Assembly: GCF_019357415.1 (NCBI RefSeq) | Contig: NZ_CP048410.1 | Location: 1,364,001-1,428,000 of the forward strand | Length of the DNA stretch: 64,000 nucleotides | Direction: 5' to 3' | DNA from: Gramella sp. MT6 | Lineage (GTDB): Bacteria; Bacteroidota; Bacteroidia; Flavobacteriales; Flavobacteriaceae | Part shown: one piece after another, positions 1 to 8,476 of the stretch | How positions within the stretch are numbered: position 1 is the stretch's first letter | Layout: each line of letters opens with the position of its first letter | Position numbers and translations under genes: made by a program | The notes under the pieces: generated by a model | The model's input: only the letters and a program-made list of their open reading frames with translations | Database searches by the model: none | What the model was told of the DNA's origin: nothing

Positions 1-166
1 ACGAATTACCCGGGTAATCTAGATCGTTGTATTCAGGAAAACTTAAGTTAAGCTGAAACCTGAAATTCACATCGGGTAAATTAGGGTTATTTTGATAATT
101 ATCATCAGAACTTGAACACGCGAGAATTAGTAAAAATAAAGGGAAAAAGAAGAGTATTTTTTTCAT
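1..166 (-). CDS. Partial lipoprotein (N-terminus only)
   Basis: The reading frame begins at an ATG at 164-166 on the minus strand and runs off the window edge. The first residues are MKKILFFFPLFLLILACSSS: a short basic start, a hydrophobic stretch and a lipobox ending in Cys, followed by Ser and Asp. This is a Bacteroidota lipoprotein signal peptide, so the product should be lipidated and sit in the envelope. Only about 55 residues are visible. From memory, small Rieske-like lipoproteins with an 'NPxLPxVxFxFxxN' start are common next to greA in flavobacteria, and residues 27-40 resemble that. This is inference, because the iron-sulfur motifs would lie outside the window. Confidence 0.7.
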   Translation of the reverse strand, partial: MKKILFFFPLFLLILACSSSDDNYQNNPNLPDVNFRFQLNLSFPEYNDLDYPGNS

Positions 167-419
167 AAAAAATTGAGTTACAACGAAAATAATATAATTG
201 TATCGAAAGATTAAATTTCTTACATTTGTTTAAAGAAATCCCGCTAAAAATGGGATTTTTTCTATTAATGATACAATAGTTTGAACCCGGAAAGCTAAAA
301 CCTTTTAGATCCGGGCAATTCCGCACCCAGGGATTTGTTTTATTACTAAAATCATTATAAGGTATGTTTTCCGGTTTCGGGAGTAATTTCCTGTCCGCGA
401 TTAATTAAACGATAAAGTT

Positions 420-896
420 ATGAGCAAAGTATCTTATTATACCCCAGAAGGGTTAAAAAAGCTAAGGGATGAGCTTAATCAACTCAAAGACGTAGAAAGA
501 CCAAAGGCTTCTCAGGCAATTGCCGAAGCCAGAGATAAAGGAGATCTAAGTGAGAATGCTGAATATGATGCAGCCAAGGAAGCTCAGGGGTTATTGGAAA
601 TGAAGATCTCGAAATTAGAGGAGGTAGTGGCTAATGCCAGAGTGATAGATGAGTCTCAATTGGATACTTCAAAAGTATTGGTACATTCTCATGTGAAGAT
701 CAAGAATAAAACCAACGGGGCCGAAATGAAATATAAACTGGTGGCCCAGAGTGAAGCCGATCTTAAATCGGGTAAGATATCTGTAGATTCCCCAATTGGA
801 AAAGGCCTATTGGGCAAGAAAGTAGGAGATACCGCAGAAATTGAGGTGCCTAATGGAACCGTTAAGTTCGAAGTTATAGAGATCTGGAGAGAATAA
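420..896 (+). CDS. greA: Transcription elongation factor GreA
   Basis: This 158-aa protein has the GreA layout. An N-terminal antiparallel coiled coil (about residues 1-75) carries 'SENAEYDAAKEAQ', whose acidic tip residues reach the RNA polymerase secondary channel. A C-terminal FKBP-like domain (about 80-158) carries 'DSPIGKGLLGKKVGD' near its end. GreA rescues backtracked elongation complexes by stimulating cleavage of the 3' end of the transcript. The length is normal for the family, and the ATG at 420 is followed directly by the typical start 'MSKVSYYTPEGLKKL'. The HIT gene lies 97 nt downstream on the same strand. Confidence 0.97.
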   Translation: MSKVSYYTPEGLKKLRDELNQLKDVERPKASQAIAEARDKGDLSENAEYDAAKEAQGLLEMKISKLEEVVANARVIDESQLDTSKVLVHSHVKIKNKTNGAEMKYKLVAQSEADLKSGKISVDSPIGKGLLGKKVGDTAEIEVPNGTVKFEVIEIWRE

Positions 897-993
897 TCCT
901 TTCCATTTCAGTTAAAATTAAATCCTTTTCTTTCATCTGTAATTTCGGATTTGAGGAAAGGATTCTTTATTTTTATTAAAAACCAACTTAATC

Positions 994-1389
994 ATGTCAA
1001 CACTATTTACCAAGATCGTAAAAGGAGAAGTGCCTGCCTATAAAGTAGCTGAAAACAGTCAGTTTCTGGCTTTTTTAGATATCAGGCCGAATGCGAAAGG
1101 GCACGTTCTATGTATCCCTAAAAAAGAGATCGATAAGATCTGGGACCTAGAAGAGGAAATGTTTCAGGAGTTGATGCGATTTACCAGAAGGGTCTCTATT
1201 GCATTAGAAAAAACAGTTCCTTGTAAAAGGGTAGGTATGGCCGTTGTTGGTCTTGAAGTGCCTCATACCCACGTTCATCTTATTCCGTTGAATAGTATGA
1301 AGGATATGGACTTTTCTAATAATGTGGAAATGAGCGAGCAGGAATTTAAAGATCTGGCTGCCGCAATCGAATCGAACATTGAACTGTGA
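994..1389 (+). CDS. HIT family nucleotide hydrolase
   Basis: This 131-aa protein is a histidine-triad hydrolase. The signature 'HTHVHLIPL' (about residues 90-98) gives the H-x-H-x-H pattern, and the N-terminal 'FTKIVKGEVPAYKVAE' is typical of HINT-like members. Such proteins hydrolyse nucleoside phosphoramidates or dinucleotide substrates through a nucleotidylated His. The true substrate cannot be read from the sequence. Its stop codon overlaps the GTG start of the next gene by 4 nt, which suggests translational coupling with the thioesterase. greA-HIT-thioesterase is a plausible short transcription unit. Confidence 0.93.
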   Translation: MSTLFTKIVKGEVPAYKVAENSQFLAFLDIRPNAKGHVLCIPKKEIDKIWDLEEEMFQELMRFTRRVSIALEKTVPCKRVGMAVVGLEVPHTHVHLIPLNSMKDMDFSNNVEMSEQEFKDLAAAIESNIEL

Positions 1390-1799
1390 CAGATTTTTCA
1401 GATTACAAGTTAAGTCTTGAGTTGCGTATAGACTGGGGCGATCTGGACATGTATGAGCATGTGAACAACGTTTCATATATGCAATATTTGCAAAGCGGAA
1501 GGGTGAATTTCTGGGAAGCTTCTGGTATCCATGAATATTATCGCAATTCGAGCCAGGGGACGATGCTAGTCTCTACGAAATGTGATTTCCGGAAATCACT
1601 TCATTACCCCGGAAAAGCGATCATTAAAACTAAACTGGATTTTATAGGAAATAAAAGTTTCGGTCTGAAACATGTGATCCTGAATGAAAAAGGAGAATTA
1701 TGTGCTGAAGGCACAGATGTGGTGGTTTGTTTCGATTTTCAAAAGAATAAGACCATCCCGGTTCCAGACTGGATGCGAGATAAGATCTCTGAACTTTAA
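1386..1799 (+). CDS. Acyl-CoA thioesterase, 4HBT hotdog fold
   Basis: This 137-aa protein starts at a GTG in a GTGA overlap with the HIT gene. 'LRIDWGDLDMYEHVNNVSY' (about residues 12-30) is the hallmark of the 4-hydroxybenzoyl-CoA thioesterase/YbgC family: an Asp in the D-x-x-x-H-V-N-N motif acts in hydrolysis of an acyl-CoA thioester. The length matches a single hotdog domain, and such proteins work as dimers or tetramers in the cytoplasm. The physiological acyl group is unknown. The gene converges with the histidine kinase gene, with a 4-nt overlap of the stops. Confidence 0.9.
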   Translation: MTDFSDYKLSLELRIDWGDLDMYEHVNNVSYMQYLQSGRVNFWEASGIHEYYRNSSQGTMLVSTKCDFRKSLHYPGKAIIKTKLDFIGNKSFGLKHVILNEKGELCAEGTDVVVCFDFQKNKTIPVPDWMRDKISEL

Positions 1800-2944
1800 A
1801 CTTTTTTAAGACTAATCTGGAAAGTAGTTCCTTTATTTATTTCACTTTGCGCCACCTTGATCTTGCCGCGGTGATATTCTTCAATGATCCTTTTGGCTAA
1901 AGAAAGTCCCAGACCCCAGCCACGCTTTTTTGTGGTTTGTCCTGGTTCAAAAATCAGTCTGAATTTATTTTTGTCTATTCCTTTTCCGGTATCGGTGATA
2001 TAGATATGTGCCTGTTTCAGGTCTTGTTTTATCTCAATTAACAGTTCCCCCTTACCTCGCATGGCATCTATCGCATTTTTCACCAGGTTTTCTATGGTCC
2101 AGCTATAAAGCTGTTCGTTCAACATAACATTAATTGGTTGACGCGGTGCTCTAATACTGAAATTGATAAGATTCGAGCTTCTTGCTTTCAGGTATTCATA
2201 ACTGTCTCTGGTAGCTGCAACAATATCGGTCTGCTGTAAATTGGGAGAAGATCCTATTTTAGAAAAACGTTCTGTGATGGTTCTCAAGCGATCAATATCC
2301 TTCTCCATCTCTTCCACATAAGTGGGATTTACATTTTCGGTCTTTAAAATTTCAGCCCAGCCAATAAGGGAACTTAGCGGAGTACCAATTTGATGGGCGG
2401 TTTCTTTGGCCATACCGGCCCATAATTTATTCTGTTCGCTATTCTTGGTAGTGGTATAGAAAAAATAGACTACTCCAATAAAAAGAAAACCTATCAGGGT
2501 AAGACCTATGGGGTAATACTTCAATTTATTCAGGGCTGGGGAGTTTCCGTAATACAAATACTGTATTTGGTTGTCGCCGAGATCTACAGCAATAGGTTCA
2601 TTTTCCTCCTTAAGATCTTCAAGATAATCTTTTGTGCGTTCGGGGTCTTCAAGTATAGTCGGGTCTAAATTAGTGGTATAAACGATCTCACCATTTTCAT
2701 CTGTATGAATTATTGGGATGGTTGTGTTATTATTTAAGATCTCTAGAATAAGGGAAAGATCGGCATCTTCAGGGGCGTTGCTAAGCTCTTCCTGAGCCTG
2801 GGCCCAGATATTCATTTTTGCCCGTTCGTCCTCTTTTAGTCGCTGGAAGAAAATACTCGTATTCCAGAGCACCAGCACGATGACCACCAGGCAGGAAATA
2901 ATGATAAACCAGCGATTAAAGCTGCGTTCGTCGGGTAAATTCAT
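1796..2944 (-). CDS. Membrane sensor histidine kinase
   Basis: This 382-aa protein has a transmembrane segment at about residues 12-32, a periplasmic sensor region to about residue 145, a second transmembrane segment near 147-165, a HisKA dimerization domain and a HATPase domain. The H-box is 'KETAHQIGTPLSSLIGW', a form usual in Bacteroidota. The ATP-lid region includes 'NLVKNAIDAM' (N box), 'DTGKGID' (G1) and 'GWGLGLSLAKRI' (G2). It should autophosphorylate the H-box His and pass phosphate to a response regulator. No regulator gene is adjacent, so this is an orphan kinase and its signal is unknown. Confidence 0.93.
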   Translation of the reverse strand: MNLPDERSFNRWFIIISCLVVIVLVLWNTSIFFQRLKEDERAKMNIWAQAQEELSNAPEDADLSLILEILNNNTTIPIIHTDENGEIVYTTNLDPTILEDPERTKDYLEDLKEENEPIAVDLGDNQIQYLYYGNSPALNKLKYYPIGLTLIGFLFIGVVYFFYTTTKNSEQNKLWAGMAKETAHQIGTPLSSLIGWAEILKTENVNPTYVEEMEKDIDRLRTITERFSKIGSSPNLQQTDIVAATRDSYEYLKARSSNLINFSIRAPRQPINVMLNEQLYSWTIENLVKNAIDAMRGKGELLIEIKQDLKQAHIYITDTGKGIDKNKFRLIFEPGQTTKKRGWGLGLSLAKRIIEEYHRGKIKVAQSEINKGTTFQISLKKV

Positions 2945-3036
2945 GTATGTTTCCGGCTTTTAATCAAAAATAAATATAAGCGTTTTAAAACTATTTATAT
3001 TGTAATGCATTGCTTTTCATTCCCTGTTCGATTCTT

Positions 3037-3044
3037 TATCTTTG
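3037..3044 (+). promoter_or_regulatory. Candidate -7 box for the flavin reductase gene
   Basis: TATCTTTG matches the Bacteroidota -7 consensus TAnnTTTG and lies 14 nt before the ATG at 3059. The upstream -33 region is only weakly TTTG-like (TTTT near 3014). Confidence 0.45.
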
Positions 3045-3058
3045 GCAAAAATTAATCT

Positions 3059-3931
3059 ATGTTCAGTCTAGAACCCAAGGACGTAAGTGTCGGGAAATTA
3101 CACCAGTATCTGCTTGGTGCGGTAGGTCCAAGACCAATTGCTTTTGCAAGTACTATTGATGCTGAGGGAAATCCCAATCTTTCACCTTTTAGTTTTTTCA
3201 ATGTTTTTGGCGCAAATCCGCCGGTTTTGATCTTTTCACCTGCGAGACGGGGAAGGGATAATACCACGAAACATACTTTTGAAAACGCGAAAAAGGTAGA
3301 TGAGGTAGTGATCAATATTGTGAATTATGATATTGTTCAGCAAATGTCACTTTCCAGCACTGAGTATGCTGAAGGGGTAAACGAATTTGAAAAGGCGGGT
3401 CTAAACATGCTTAAATCAGATCTTGTAAAGCCATTTCGCGTAGCGGAATCTCCGGTTCAGTTTGAGTGTAAAATTCAGGATATAATTGAAACCGGGACTG
3501 AAGGAGGTGCAGGAAACCTGGTGATCTGTCACGTGGTTAAAATGCATATTAAGGAAGATATCCTTGACGAGGACGGGTATATAGATCAATACAAAATAGA
3601 CCAGGTAGCTCGTATGGGCGGTAACTGGTACACGCGTGCCAGAACAGGAATGTTTGAAGTTCCAAAGCCTCTTTCCACTTTGGGAATTGGTGTAGATGCT
3701 ATGCCTGAAGATGTTAGGACCAGTAAGGTGCTAACGGGAAATGATCTTGGAATTTTAGGCAATGTAGAATCTCTGCCAGAAAACGGTGAGATCGAAGCAT
3801 TCCTAGGAGAAAATTCAGAAGACGCCGAACTTGTAAAAAGCGGTGATACAGAAAAAATTCATAAACAGGCGAAGGTATATCTTGAAAAAGGGAAACCGGA
3901 AGATGCCTGGAAAATATTATTAGCAAAATAA
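3059..3931 (+). CDS. Flavin reductase family protein
   Basis: This 290-aa protein has an FMN-binding split-barrel domain (flavin reductase-like) in its first ~200 residues. 'LGAVGPRPIAFASTIDAEGNPNLSPFSFF' spans positions 3112-3199 and is the family hallmark, with the P-R-P-I-A-x-x-S core and the N-L-x-P-x-S-F motif. Proteins of this type bind FMN and often reduce flavin with NAD(P)H. The last ~60 residues are a helical, TPR-like tail ('KQAKVYLEKGKPEDAWKILL'), common in flavobacterial members. The DUF3127 gene follows 8 nt later, so the two are probably co-transcribed. Confidence 0.88.
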   Translation: MFSLEPKDVSVGKLHQYLLGAVGPRPIAFASTIDAEGNPNLSPFSFFNVFGANPPVLIFSPARRGRDNTTKHTFENAKKVDEVVINIVNYDIVQQMSLSSTEYAEGVNEFEKAGLNMLKSDLVKPFRVAESPVQFECKIQDIIETGTEGGAGNLVICHVVKMHIKEDILDEDGYIDQYKIDQVARMGGNWYTRARTGMFEVPKPLSTLGIGVDAMPEDVRTSKVLTGNDLGILGNVESLPENGEIEAFLGENSEDAELVKSGDTEKIHKQAKVYLEKGKPEDAWKILLAK

Positions 3932-3939
3932 AGGAAACA

Positions 3940-4314
3940 ATGGAAGTACAGGGAAAAATTAAGCTTATTGGCGAAACCAAGACATTCGGTAGCAACGGAT
4001 TTCAGAAGAGAGAGATGGTTGTGACTACAGAGGAGCAATATCCTCAACATATCATGATTGAATTTGTACAGGATAAATGTAGCTTGCTGGATGCTTTTCA
4101 GGTAGGACAACCGGTGAAGATTGGTGTAAACCTTAGGGGTCGCGAATGGGTAAGCCCACAGGGTGAAACAAAATATTTCAATTCTATCCAGGGATGGAGA
4201 ATAGAGAATCTTGCTGCTCAACAGCCTTCAGGTGGTTCTAATGTACCGCCACCAGACCAGTTCGAGCCTGCTAGCGATTTGAATGAAGAGGATTATGACG
4301 ATCTTCCATTCTAA
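3940..4314 (+). CDS. DUF3127 OB-fold protein
   Basis: This 124-aa protein matches DUF3127, a Bacteroidota family with an OB-like fold related to single-stranded-DNA-binding proteins. The start 'MEVQGKIKLIGETKTFGSNGF' (21 residues at 3940-4002) and 'QKREMVVTTEEQYPQ' are family features. An acidic C-terminal tail ending in '...NEEDYDDLPF' closely resembles the SSB tip that recruits repair and replication proteins. A role in DNA metabolism is inferred; no specific function is established to my knowledge. Confidence 0.85.
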   Translation: MEVQGKIKLIGETKTFGSNGFQKREMVVTTEEQYPQHIMIEFVQDKCSLLDAFQVGQPVKIGVNLRGREWVSPQGETKYFNSIQGWRIENLAAQQPSGGSNVPPPDQFEPASDLNEEDYDDLPF

Positions 4315-4410
4315 TCTTGTAAAAGACACTTTTCCAAACATATCTTTCCTTAGTCTGTCCCGAATTTCGGGAGTTCCAGGTTCTTAAAAAAGGAATAGCT
4401 ATTTGTTATA

Positions 4411-4434
4411 TTCTGAAATAAATTCAGAATGATG
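4411..4434 (+). repeat. Dispersed palindromic repeat, degenerate copy
   Basis: TTCTGAA-ATAAA-TTCAGAA followed by TGATG forms a 7-bp hairpin. It resembles the second half of the repeats at 11686-11748 and 22335-22396 (CTGAA, 5 nt, TTCAG, then GGTGATG or GATAACG). It appears to be a diverged member of the same intergenic family. Confidence 0.5.
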
Positions 4435-4467
4435 TTTTGGAAAATTTGTATCAATAAAAATAAAATC

Positions 4468-4502
4468 AAAAGTCCGGTTAGAATTTTCACCGGACTTTTT
4501 TA
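4468..4502 (+). terminator. Intrinsic terminator after DUF3127 gene
   Basis: AAAGTCCGGT and ACCGGACTTT form a 10-bp stem around a ~12-nt loop, and the stem runs into a T-rich end. It lies between DUF3127 and aat and would separate their transcripts. Confidence 0.8.
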
Positions 4503-4527
4503 ATTTCAGACTTTAAACCAAACCGAT

Positions 4528-5166
4528 TTGTATTTCATTCAACCACATGAGAAGCTTCCTCCTGTATCTTATGCAGATTCAGAGGGATTGCTAGCAGTTG
4601 GACGGGATCTAAGTCCAGAGCGTCTTAAAGAAGCTTATTATAAGGGTGTTTTCCCTTGGTATAATGAAGGTCAGCCGGTACTTTGGTGGTCGCCAGATCC
4701 AAGAATGGTCCTTTTTCCGGAAAATTTGAAAATTGCTAGAAGCATGAGGCCTTTTATTAATCAGGATAAATTTCAGGTGACCTTTAATCAGGAATTTGAA
4801 ATGGTGATCGAGAATTGCGGGAATGTAGATAGGAAAGGGCAGGACGGTACATGGATCACTCCCGAGATAAAAGAGAATTATCTTCAGTTACACCAGGAGG
4901 GAATTGCTTTTTCTACTGAGGTCTGGGATAAAACTGAATTGGTTGGAGGCTTATACGGTATTTATTTAAGGGACAGGAAAATGTTTTGCGGAGAAAGCAT
5001 GTTTGCGAAAGCTAGCAATGCTTCTAAATTCGGTTTTATAAAACTGGTAGAAAAGCTTAAAACTGAAGGAATAGAGATCATAGATTGCCAGGTGTATACC
5101 AGTCATCTTGAAAGTCTGGGAGCTGAAGAGATCCCAAGAGAAGAATTCTTAAAATTTCTAAGTTAA
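4528..5166 (+). CDS. aat: Leucyl/phenylalanyl-tRNA-protein transferase
   Basis: This 212-aa protein is Aat, which adds Leu or Phe from aminoacyl-tRNA to proteins with N-terminal Arg or Lys and so marks them for the ClpS/ClpAP N-end rule pathway. Family motifs are 'GLLAVGRDLSPERLKEAYYKGVFPWY', located at 4585-4662, 'WWSPDPRMVLFP' and 'GGLYGIYLRDRKMFCGESMF' (20 residues). The start is a TTG at 4528; no ATG or GTG lies upstream before the in-frame stop at 4501, and the next residues 'YFIQPHEKLPPV' match the family N-terminus. The use of TTG suggests low expression. Confidence 0.95.
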   Translation: MYFIQPHEKLPPVSYADSEGLLAVGRDLSPERLKEAYYKGVFPWYNEGQPVLWWSPDPRMVLFPENLKIARSMRPFINQDKFQVTFNQEFEMVIENCGNVDRKGQDGTWITPEIKENYLQLHQEGIAFSTEVWDKTELVGGLYGIYLRDRKMFCGESMFAKASNASKFGFIKLVEKLKTEGIEIIDCQVYTSHLESLGAEEIPREEFLKFLS

Positions 5167-5853
5167 TTAAATAGATAGCGTGAGGCCGAGTACAAAAAAG
5201 AGTTCATGGGCTGGATCAAGATTATAATCATCCAATCTGTATTCGGTACCAAAATCTGCTGTTATAGATTCATTTAACTCTCGGCCCAGGGCCAGTCCAA
5301 ATCTATGTGAAAGCCCAGGTTTATTTGCTTTTGAAAAGTTATAAAGTGCCTCGGTATCTGCCTTTACGAAAAATTCTTTTTGATCTACGCGCTCTCCATT
5401 TAGAGGGATCTGTACCGAAAACTGGTATCTTGTCCTGTATATGGTATTACTTCTTAATCTTTGCTCAAACCGAAAACGATGAGCTATTTTCAGGGCATTG
5501 TAGTTTCTGGAACGGCTGTATTGCTGGGTAATTCGTATTTCGTCATGGGCTCTTTCATTGAACATTTCATTGAAACGATATCTAATCCCCAAACTCAACT
5601 TGCCGTAAAAACCTACTTCATAACTGCTGAAGTGGCTGAGTTCAATAAACTCGGTATCAAACTCGGTTTCCTGACCGGAATAAACGCCATTTCTATTGGC
5701 CAGTCCAAAGTTGAAGGACCAGCGATTTGGCCTGTCCAGGTTAATGGAAATATCCGGTTCTAAAAAGGAACTGAAATTATCCTGGGCAGCAATATTATTA
5801 GCAAATAGTAAGAGAAGGAATGATAAGAATAATTTAGAAAATGAGGTAGTCAT
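5167..5853 (-). CDS. DUF2490-type outer-membrane beta-barrel protein
   Basis: This 228-aa protein has a signal peptide with the Ala-Ala-Gln cleavage region 'LLLFANNIAAQDNF'. The rest is a run of alternating hydrophobic and polar strands with many Tyr, Phe and Arg ('YEVGFYGKLSLGIRYRF', 'HRFRFEQRLRSNTIYRTRYQF'), ending in 'FFVLGLTLSI' like a barrel C-terminal strand. This fits the DUF2490 family of Bacteroidota. Its function is unknown. It overlaps the upstream PepSY-like gene by 20 nt, so the two are likely translated from one mRNA. Confidence 0.75.
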   Translation of the reverse strand: MTTSFSKLFLSFLLLLFANNIAAQDNFSSFLEPDISINLDRPNRWSFNFGLANRNGVYSGQETEFDTEFIELSHFSSYEVGFYGKLSLGIRYRFNEMFNERAHDEIRITQQYSRSRNYNALKIAHRFRFEQRLRSNTIYRTRYQFSVQIPLNGERVDQKEFFVKADTEALYNFSKANKPGLSHRFGLALGRELNESITADFGTEYRLDDYNLDPAHELFFVLGLTLSI

Positions 5854-6412
5854 ATGAATTTCTTAAAATTTCTCGCTCACTTTTAAAATTTGCTTCTGCA
5901 TCGAACAACATCTCGAATTTTTTAAGTTTACCCGCATTTTTTGTCGCTACAATCAATTCATAATTGTCTGGAGTAAGCTCTTTTTTTATCCCGCCCGGAA
6001 GTAATTCTTCAGTATTATTACCACCGGCAATATATTGTGCCTGGATCTTTTCAATCCTGTACCTGTCATTTTCCATTTCAAGGTAAGCATCGATCTTTTT
6101 TCGTAGGGCTCTATCAAGATTTTCTTTTTTGATCACTACTTCAATATCTTCAAGAATTCCTCTTTCATTAAATTCTACACTGTAGCGGTTTTTCCTGAAT
6201 TTGAACTTCGCTTCGTAACTTTCCTTATCTCCATCGGTCTCGTAATAAAACCTGATTTTTCGGGATTTTTCCGGAATATTATCCTGCAGATATTTCTGTG
6301 CATTTTCAGGCATATTATTACGCTTGATATCCTCTTCTTTCTCTATTTTTTTTTCCTGCGAGTGTGCAAAAGTGCTTAGAAGAACGAATATGCCAAGTAA
6401 CAAATGTTTCAT
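5834..6412 (-). CDS. Secreted PepSY-like protein of unknown function
   Basis: Starting at the ATG at 6412 gives a clean signal peptide, 'MKHLLLGIFVLLSTFAHSQ'; a start 21 nt upstream would place charged residues before it and would overlap tag. The mature part is Lys/Glu-rich and has the look of PepSY-like periplasmic domains ('YETDGDKESYEAKFKFRKNR', 'VEFNERGILEDIEVVIKKE'). Such proteins are thought to bind or inhibit other envelope proteins. The gene follows tag by 1 nt and overlaps the barrel gene, so secreted protein and barrel may act together. This functional link is inferred. Confidence 0.65.
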   Translation of the reverse strand: MKHLLLGIFVLLSTFAHSQEKKIEKEEDIKRNNMPENAQKYLQDNIPEKSRKIRFYYETDGDKESYEAKFKFRKNRYSVEFNERGILEDIEVVIKKENLDRALRKKIDAYLEMENDRYRIEKIQAQYIAGGNNTEELLPGGIKKELTPDNYELIVATKNAGKLKKFEMLFDAEANFKSEREILRNSYDYLIF

Positions 6413-6413
6413 T

Positions 6414-7004
6414 TTAAAAAAATTTATCCCCAAGTTTCTTTACTTCCTCATACCTGAAACAATCTACCTGGTGATCGTTCACCATCCCTGTTGCCTGCAT
6501 GTGGGCATAAATGACGGTAGAACCCACGAATTTAAAACCTCTTTTCTTAAGAACTTTGCTTAGCTTATCACTGATCTCTGTAGTTGCAGGAGCTTTCTTA
6601 TAATCTTCAATTTCATTTTGAATAGGTTCTCCTTCCACGAATTGCCAGATATATTTACCGAAACTTCCAAATTCATCCTGAACCTTCATGAATTCCCGAG
6701 CATTTGTAACTGTAGCCCGTATTTTCATCTGGTTTCTAATAATACCGGCATTCTTCATCAATTCAGTGATCTTGGCGTCTTTGTATTGTGCGATCTTACG
6801 GTAGTCGAAATTGTCAAAGGCCTCTCTAAAATTGTTCCTTTTTCTAAGTACCGTGATCCAGCTTAAACCTGCCTGAAAAGTTTCAAGAGTTAGAAATTCA
6901 AATAAGGTCTCATCATCAAGTACAGGAACTCCCCATTCATGATCATGATAGGCTTCATATAAAGGGTCGCCTTCGCACCATCCGCAACGTTTGATTTCAG
7001 CCAT
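6414..7004 (-). CDS. tag: DNA-3-methyladenine glycosylase I
   Basis: This 196-aa protein starts at the ATG at 7004 ('MAEIKRCGWCEGDPLYEAYH', 20 residues); longer in-frame extensions upstream lie inside the TonB-like gene and are not family-like. It is Tag, which removes 3-methyladenine from alkylated DNA. 'RCGWC' carries the first Cys of the zinc snap; 'HDHEWGVPVLDDETLFEFL' and 'FQAGLSWITVLRKR' form the base-binding pocket; 'GMVNDHQVDC' gives the distal His and Cys zinc ligands. The gene lies 4 nt after the TonB-like gene in a minus-strand operon. Confidence 0.95.
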   Translation of the reverse strand: MAEIKRCGWCEGDPLYEAYHDHEWGVPVLDDETLFEFLTLETFQAGLSWITVLRKRNNFREAFDNFDYRKIAQYKDAKITELMKNAGIIRNQMKIRATVTNAREFMKVQDEFGSFGKYIWQFVEGEPIQNEIEDYKKAPATTEISDKLSKVLKKRGFKFVGSTVIYAHMQATGMVNDHQVDCFRYEEVKKLGDKFF

Positions 7005-7008
7005 AATT

Positions 7009-7737
7009 TTAAGATCTAAAATGATAAGTGATCGTCCCAGGCTGTGAATTTCTGCCTGCAAGTTTGCTAAATCTGGCGCCCGCAGAATATTCCAGGGCAC
7101 GATCTGTTAAACACTCGTTGGTTGATGTTGAACTGGCTTTATTTACCGACGAATCAATAACGTAACCGTTCGCATCCACGCTTATATTGATGACGATCTT
7201 TCCGGCCGTATCACAGGTATAGACCGGATTCGGGATTTTCACCGCGCGCCTTCCTTTTAAGGAAAAAGAAATAGAACTGTAATCGTAAACGGCAGATTTT
7301 TGAGAGGCTTCCTCAGCCGAATCATCACCATCTGACCGATCTTTTTTATCCTCCGAGTTCTTTTTATTTACGGAATAGTTGCCTTCAGAGCCGTCTGTAT
7401 CTTCATTTTCGGCTTCTTCCTGGTCAGCACTATTCTTTTCAAATATCTTGTCTAGTTGACTTTTAAAATCTGCTTCGCGGGTTTCTTTGTCCTGGTTATA
7501 AGCCTGGTGAGTTTGTACGTCCCTGGGGTTTCTCTTTGGAGTTTCCTCTGGCTTCTCAGGTTCGATCTCTTTTTTCTCTTCTACTTTGAATTGTTCAAGG
7601 TCTACGAGCATTTCTGCTGTTTCCTTGTTTGCGTTGGCAAGATTGAAATTATACAATGCCAGCATAAGGACAGCAAATAAAAGCGTAGTAATGATAAGTG
7701 CTTTATGCTTATCGAAAAATTCCTCGAAAAACTCCAT
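7009..7737 (-). CDS. TonB-like energy transducer
   Basis: This 242-aa protein has one N-terminal membrane segment (about residues 15-35), an acidic, Glu/Lys/Pro-rich periplasmic spacer (about 45-155) and a TonB C-terminal-like domain (about 165-242) with 'GKIVINISVDANGYV' and 'ALEYSAGARFSKL'. This is the usual layout of Bacteroidota TonB paralogues, which carry energy from ExbB/ExbD to outer-membrane receptors. The proline content of the spacer is lower than in classical TonB. No exbBD is adjacent. It sits between truB and tag in the same orientation. Confidence 0.8.
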   Translation of the reverse strand: MEFFEEFFDKHKALIITTLLFAVLMLALYNFNLANANKETAEMLVDLEQFKVEEKKEIEPEKPEETPKRNPRDVQTHQAYNQDKETREADFKSQLDKIFEKNSADQEEAENEDTDGSEGNYSVNKKNSEDKKDRSDGDDSAEEASQKSAVYDYSSISFSLKGRRAVKIPNPVYTCDTAGKIVINISVDANGYVIDSSVNKASSTSTNECLTDRALEYSAGARFSKLAGRNSQPGTITYHFRS

Positions 7738-7759
7738 ATTTAATTAAACGTCAGTAGAC

Positions 7760-8476
7760 TTACTTATTCTCCTGTGAAGGTAATAAATTTTCAAAATACT
7801 CGAGATCCATCGCTTTTTCTACAGAATATTCTCCAATTCCGGTACGTCTTAATTCAGAAAGATGCGCGCCGCTATTCAACGCTTGCCCGTATTCATGAGC
7901 CAGACTTCTAATATAAGTTCCCTTGCTGCACACTACTCTGAAATGAACTTTCGGAAATTCTTCCGTATCGATCTCGAATTCAGAAATTTCAACCTTCCTT
8001 GACTTTACTTCAACTTCCTTGCCTTCTCTGGCATATTCGTAAAGTCTTTTTCCGTCTTTCTTTAAAGCTGAGAAAACCGGGGGGGTCTGGTCAATTTCGC
8101 CAAGAAATTTTTTTGTGGTTTTCTGAAGCAATTCTTCAGTTATATGGTCTGTGGGGAATTTTTCGTCAATTTCAGTCTCCAGGTCAAAAGATGGGGTAGT
8201 GCTACCTATGGTAAAAGTGCCCGTGTATTCCTTTATCTGTCCCTGTAGATCAGGGATCGTTTTAGTGAATTTTCCGGTGCAAATGATCAGAAGTCCGGTA
8301 GCCAGCGGATCTAAAGTTCCCGCATGACCAACCTTGATCTTTTTGATCTTGCAGCTTTTTCTAATAAGCCATCTCACTTTGTTCACCAGTTGAAATGATG
8401 TCCAGTTCAGCGGTTTATCAAAGAGAAGTACCTGGCCTGTTTTGAATTCTTCGGGGGTAAATTCGTTATTGCGCAT
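7760..8476 (-). CDS. truB: tRNA pseudouridine(55) synthase TruB
   Basis: Starting at the ATG at 8476 gives 238 aa beginning 'MRNNEFTPEEFKTGQVLLFD' (20 residues). TruB converts U55 of tRNA T-loops to pseudouridine. 'VGHAGTLDPLATGLLIICTG' (20 residues) holds the catalytic Asp in the G-T-L-D-P motif, and 'LPxxQG...YxG' and 'SKGTYIRSLAHEYGQ' are other family motifs. The start overlaps the end of uppP by 11 nt. The order ftsX, DUF3098, uppP, truB is conserved in flavobacteria, from established knowledge. Confidence 0.96.
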   Translation of the reverse strand: MRNNEFTPEEFKTGQVLLFDKPLNWTSFQLVNKVRWLIRKSCKIKKIKVGHAGTLDPLATGLLIICTGKFTKTIPDLQGQIKEYTGTFTIGSTTPSFDLETEIDEKFPTDHITEELLQKTTKKFLGEIDQTPPVFSALKKDGKRLYEYAREGKEVEVKSRKVEISEFEIDTEEFPKVHFRVVCSKGTYIRSLAHEYGQALNSGAHLSELRRTGIGEYSVEKAMDLEYFENLLPSQENK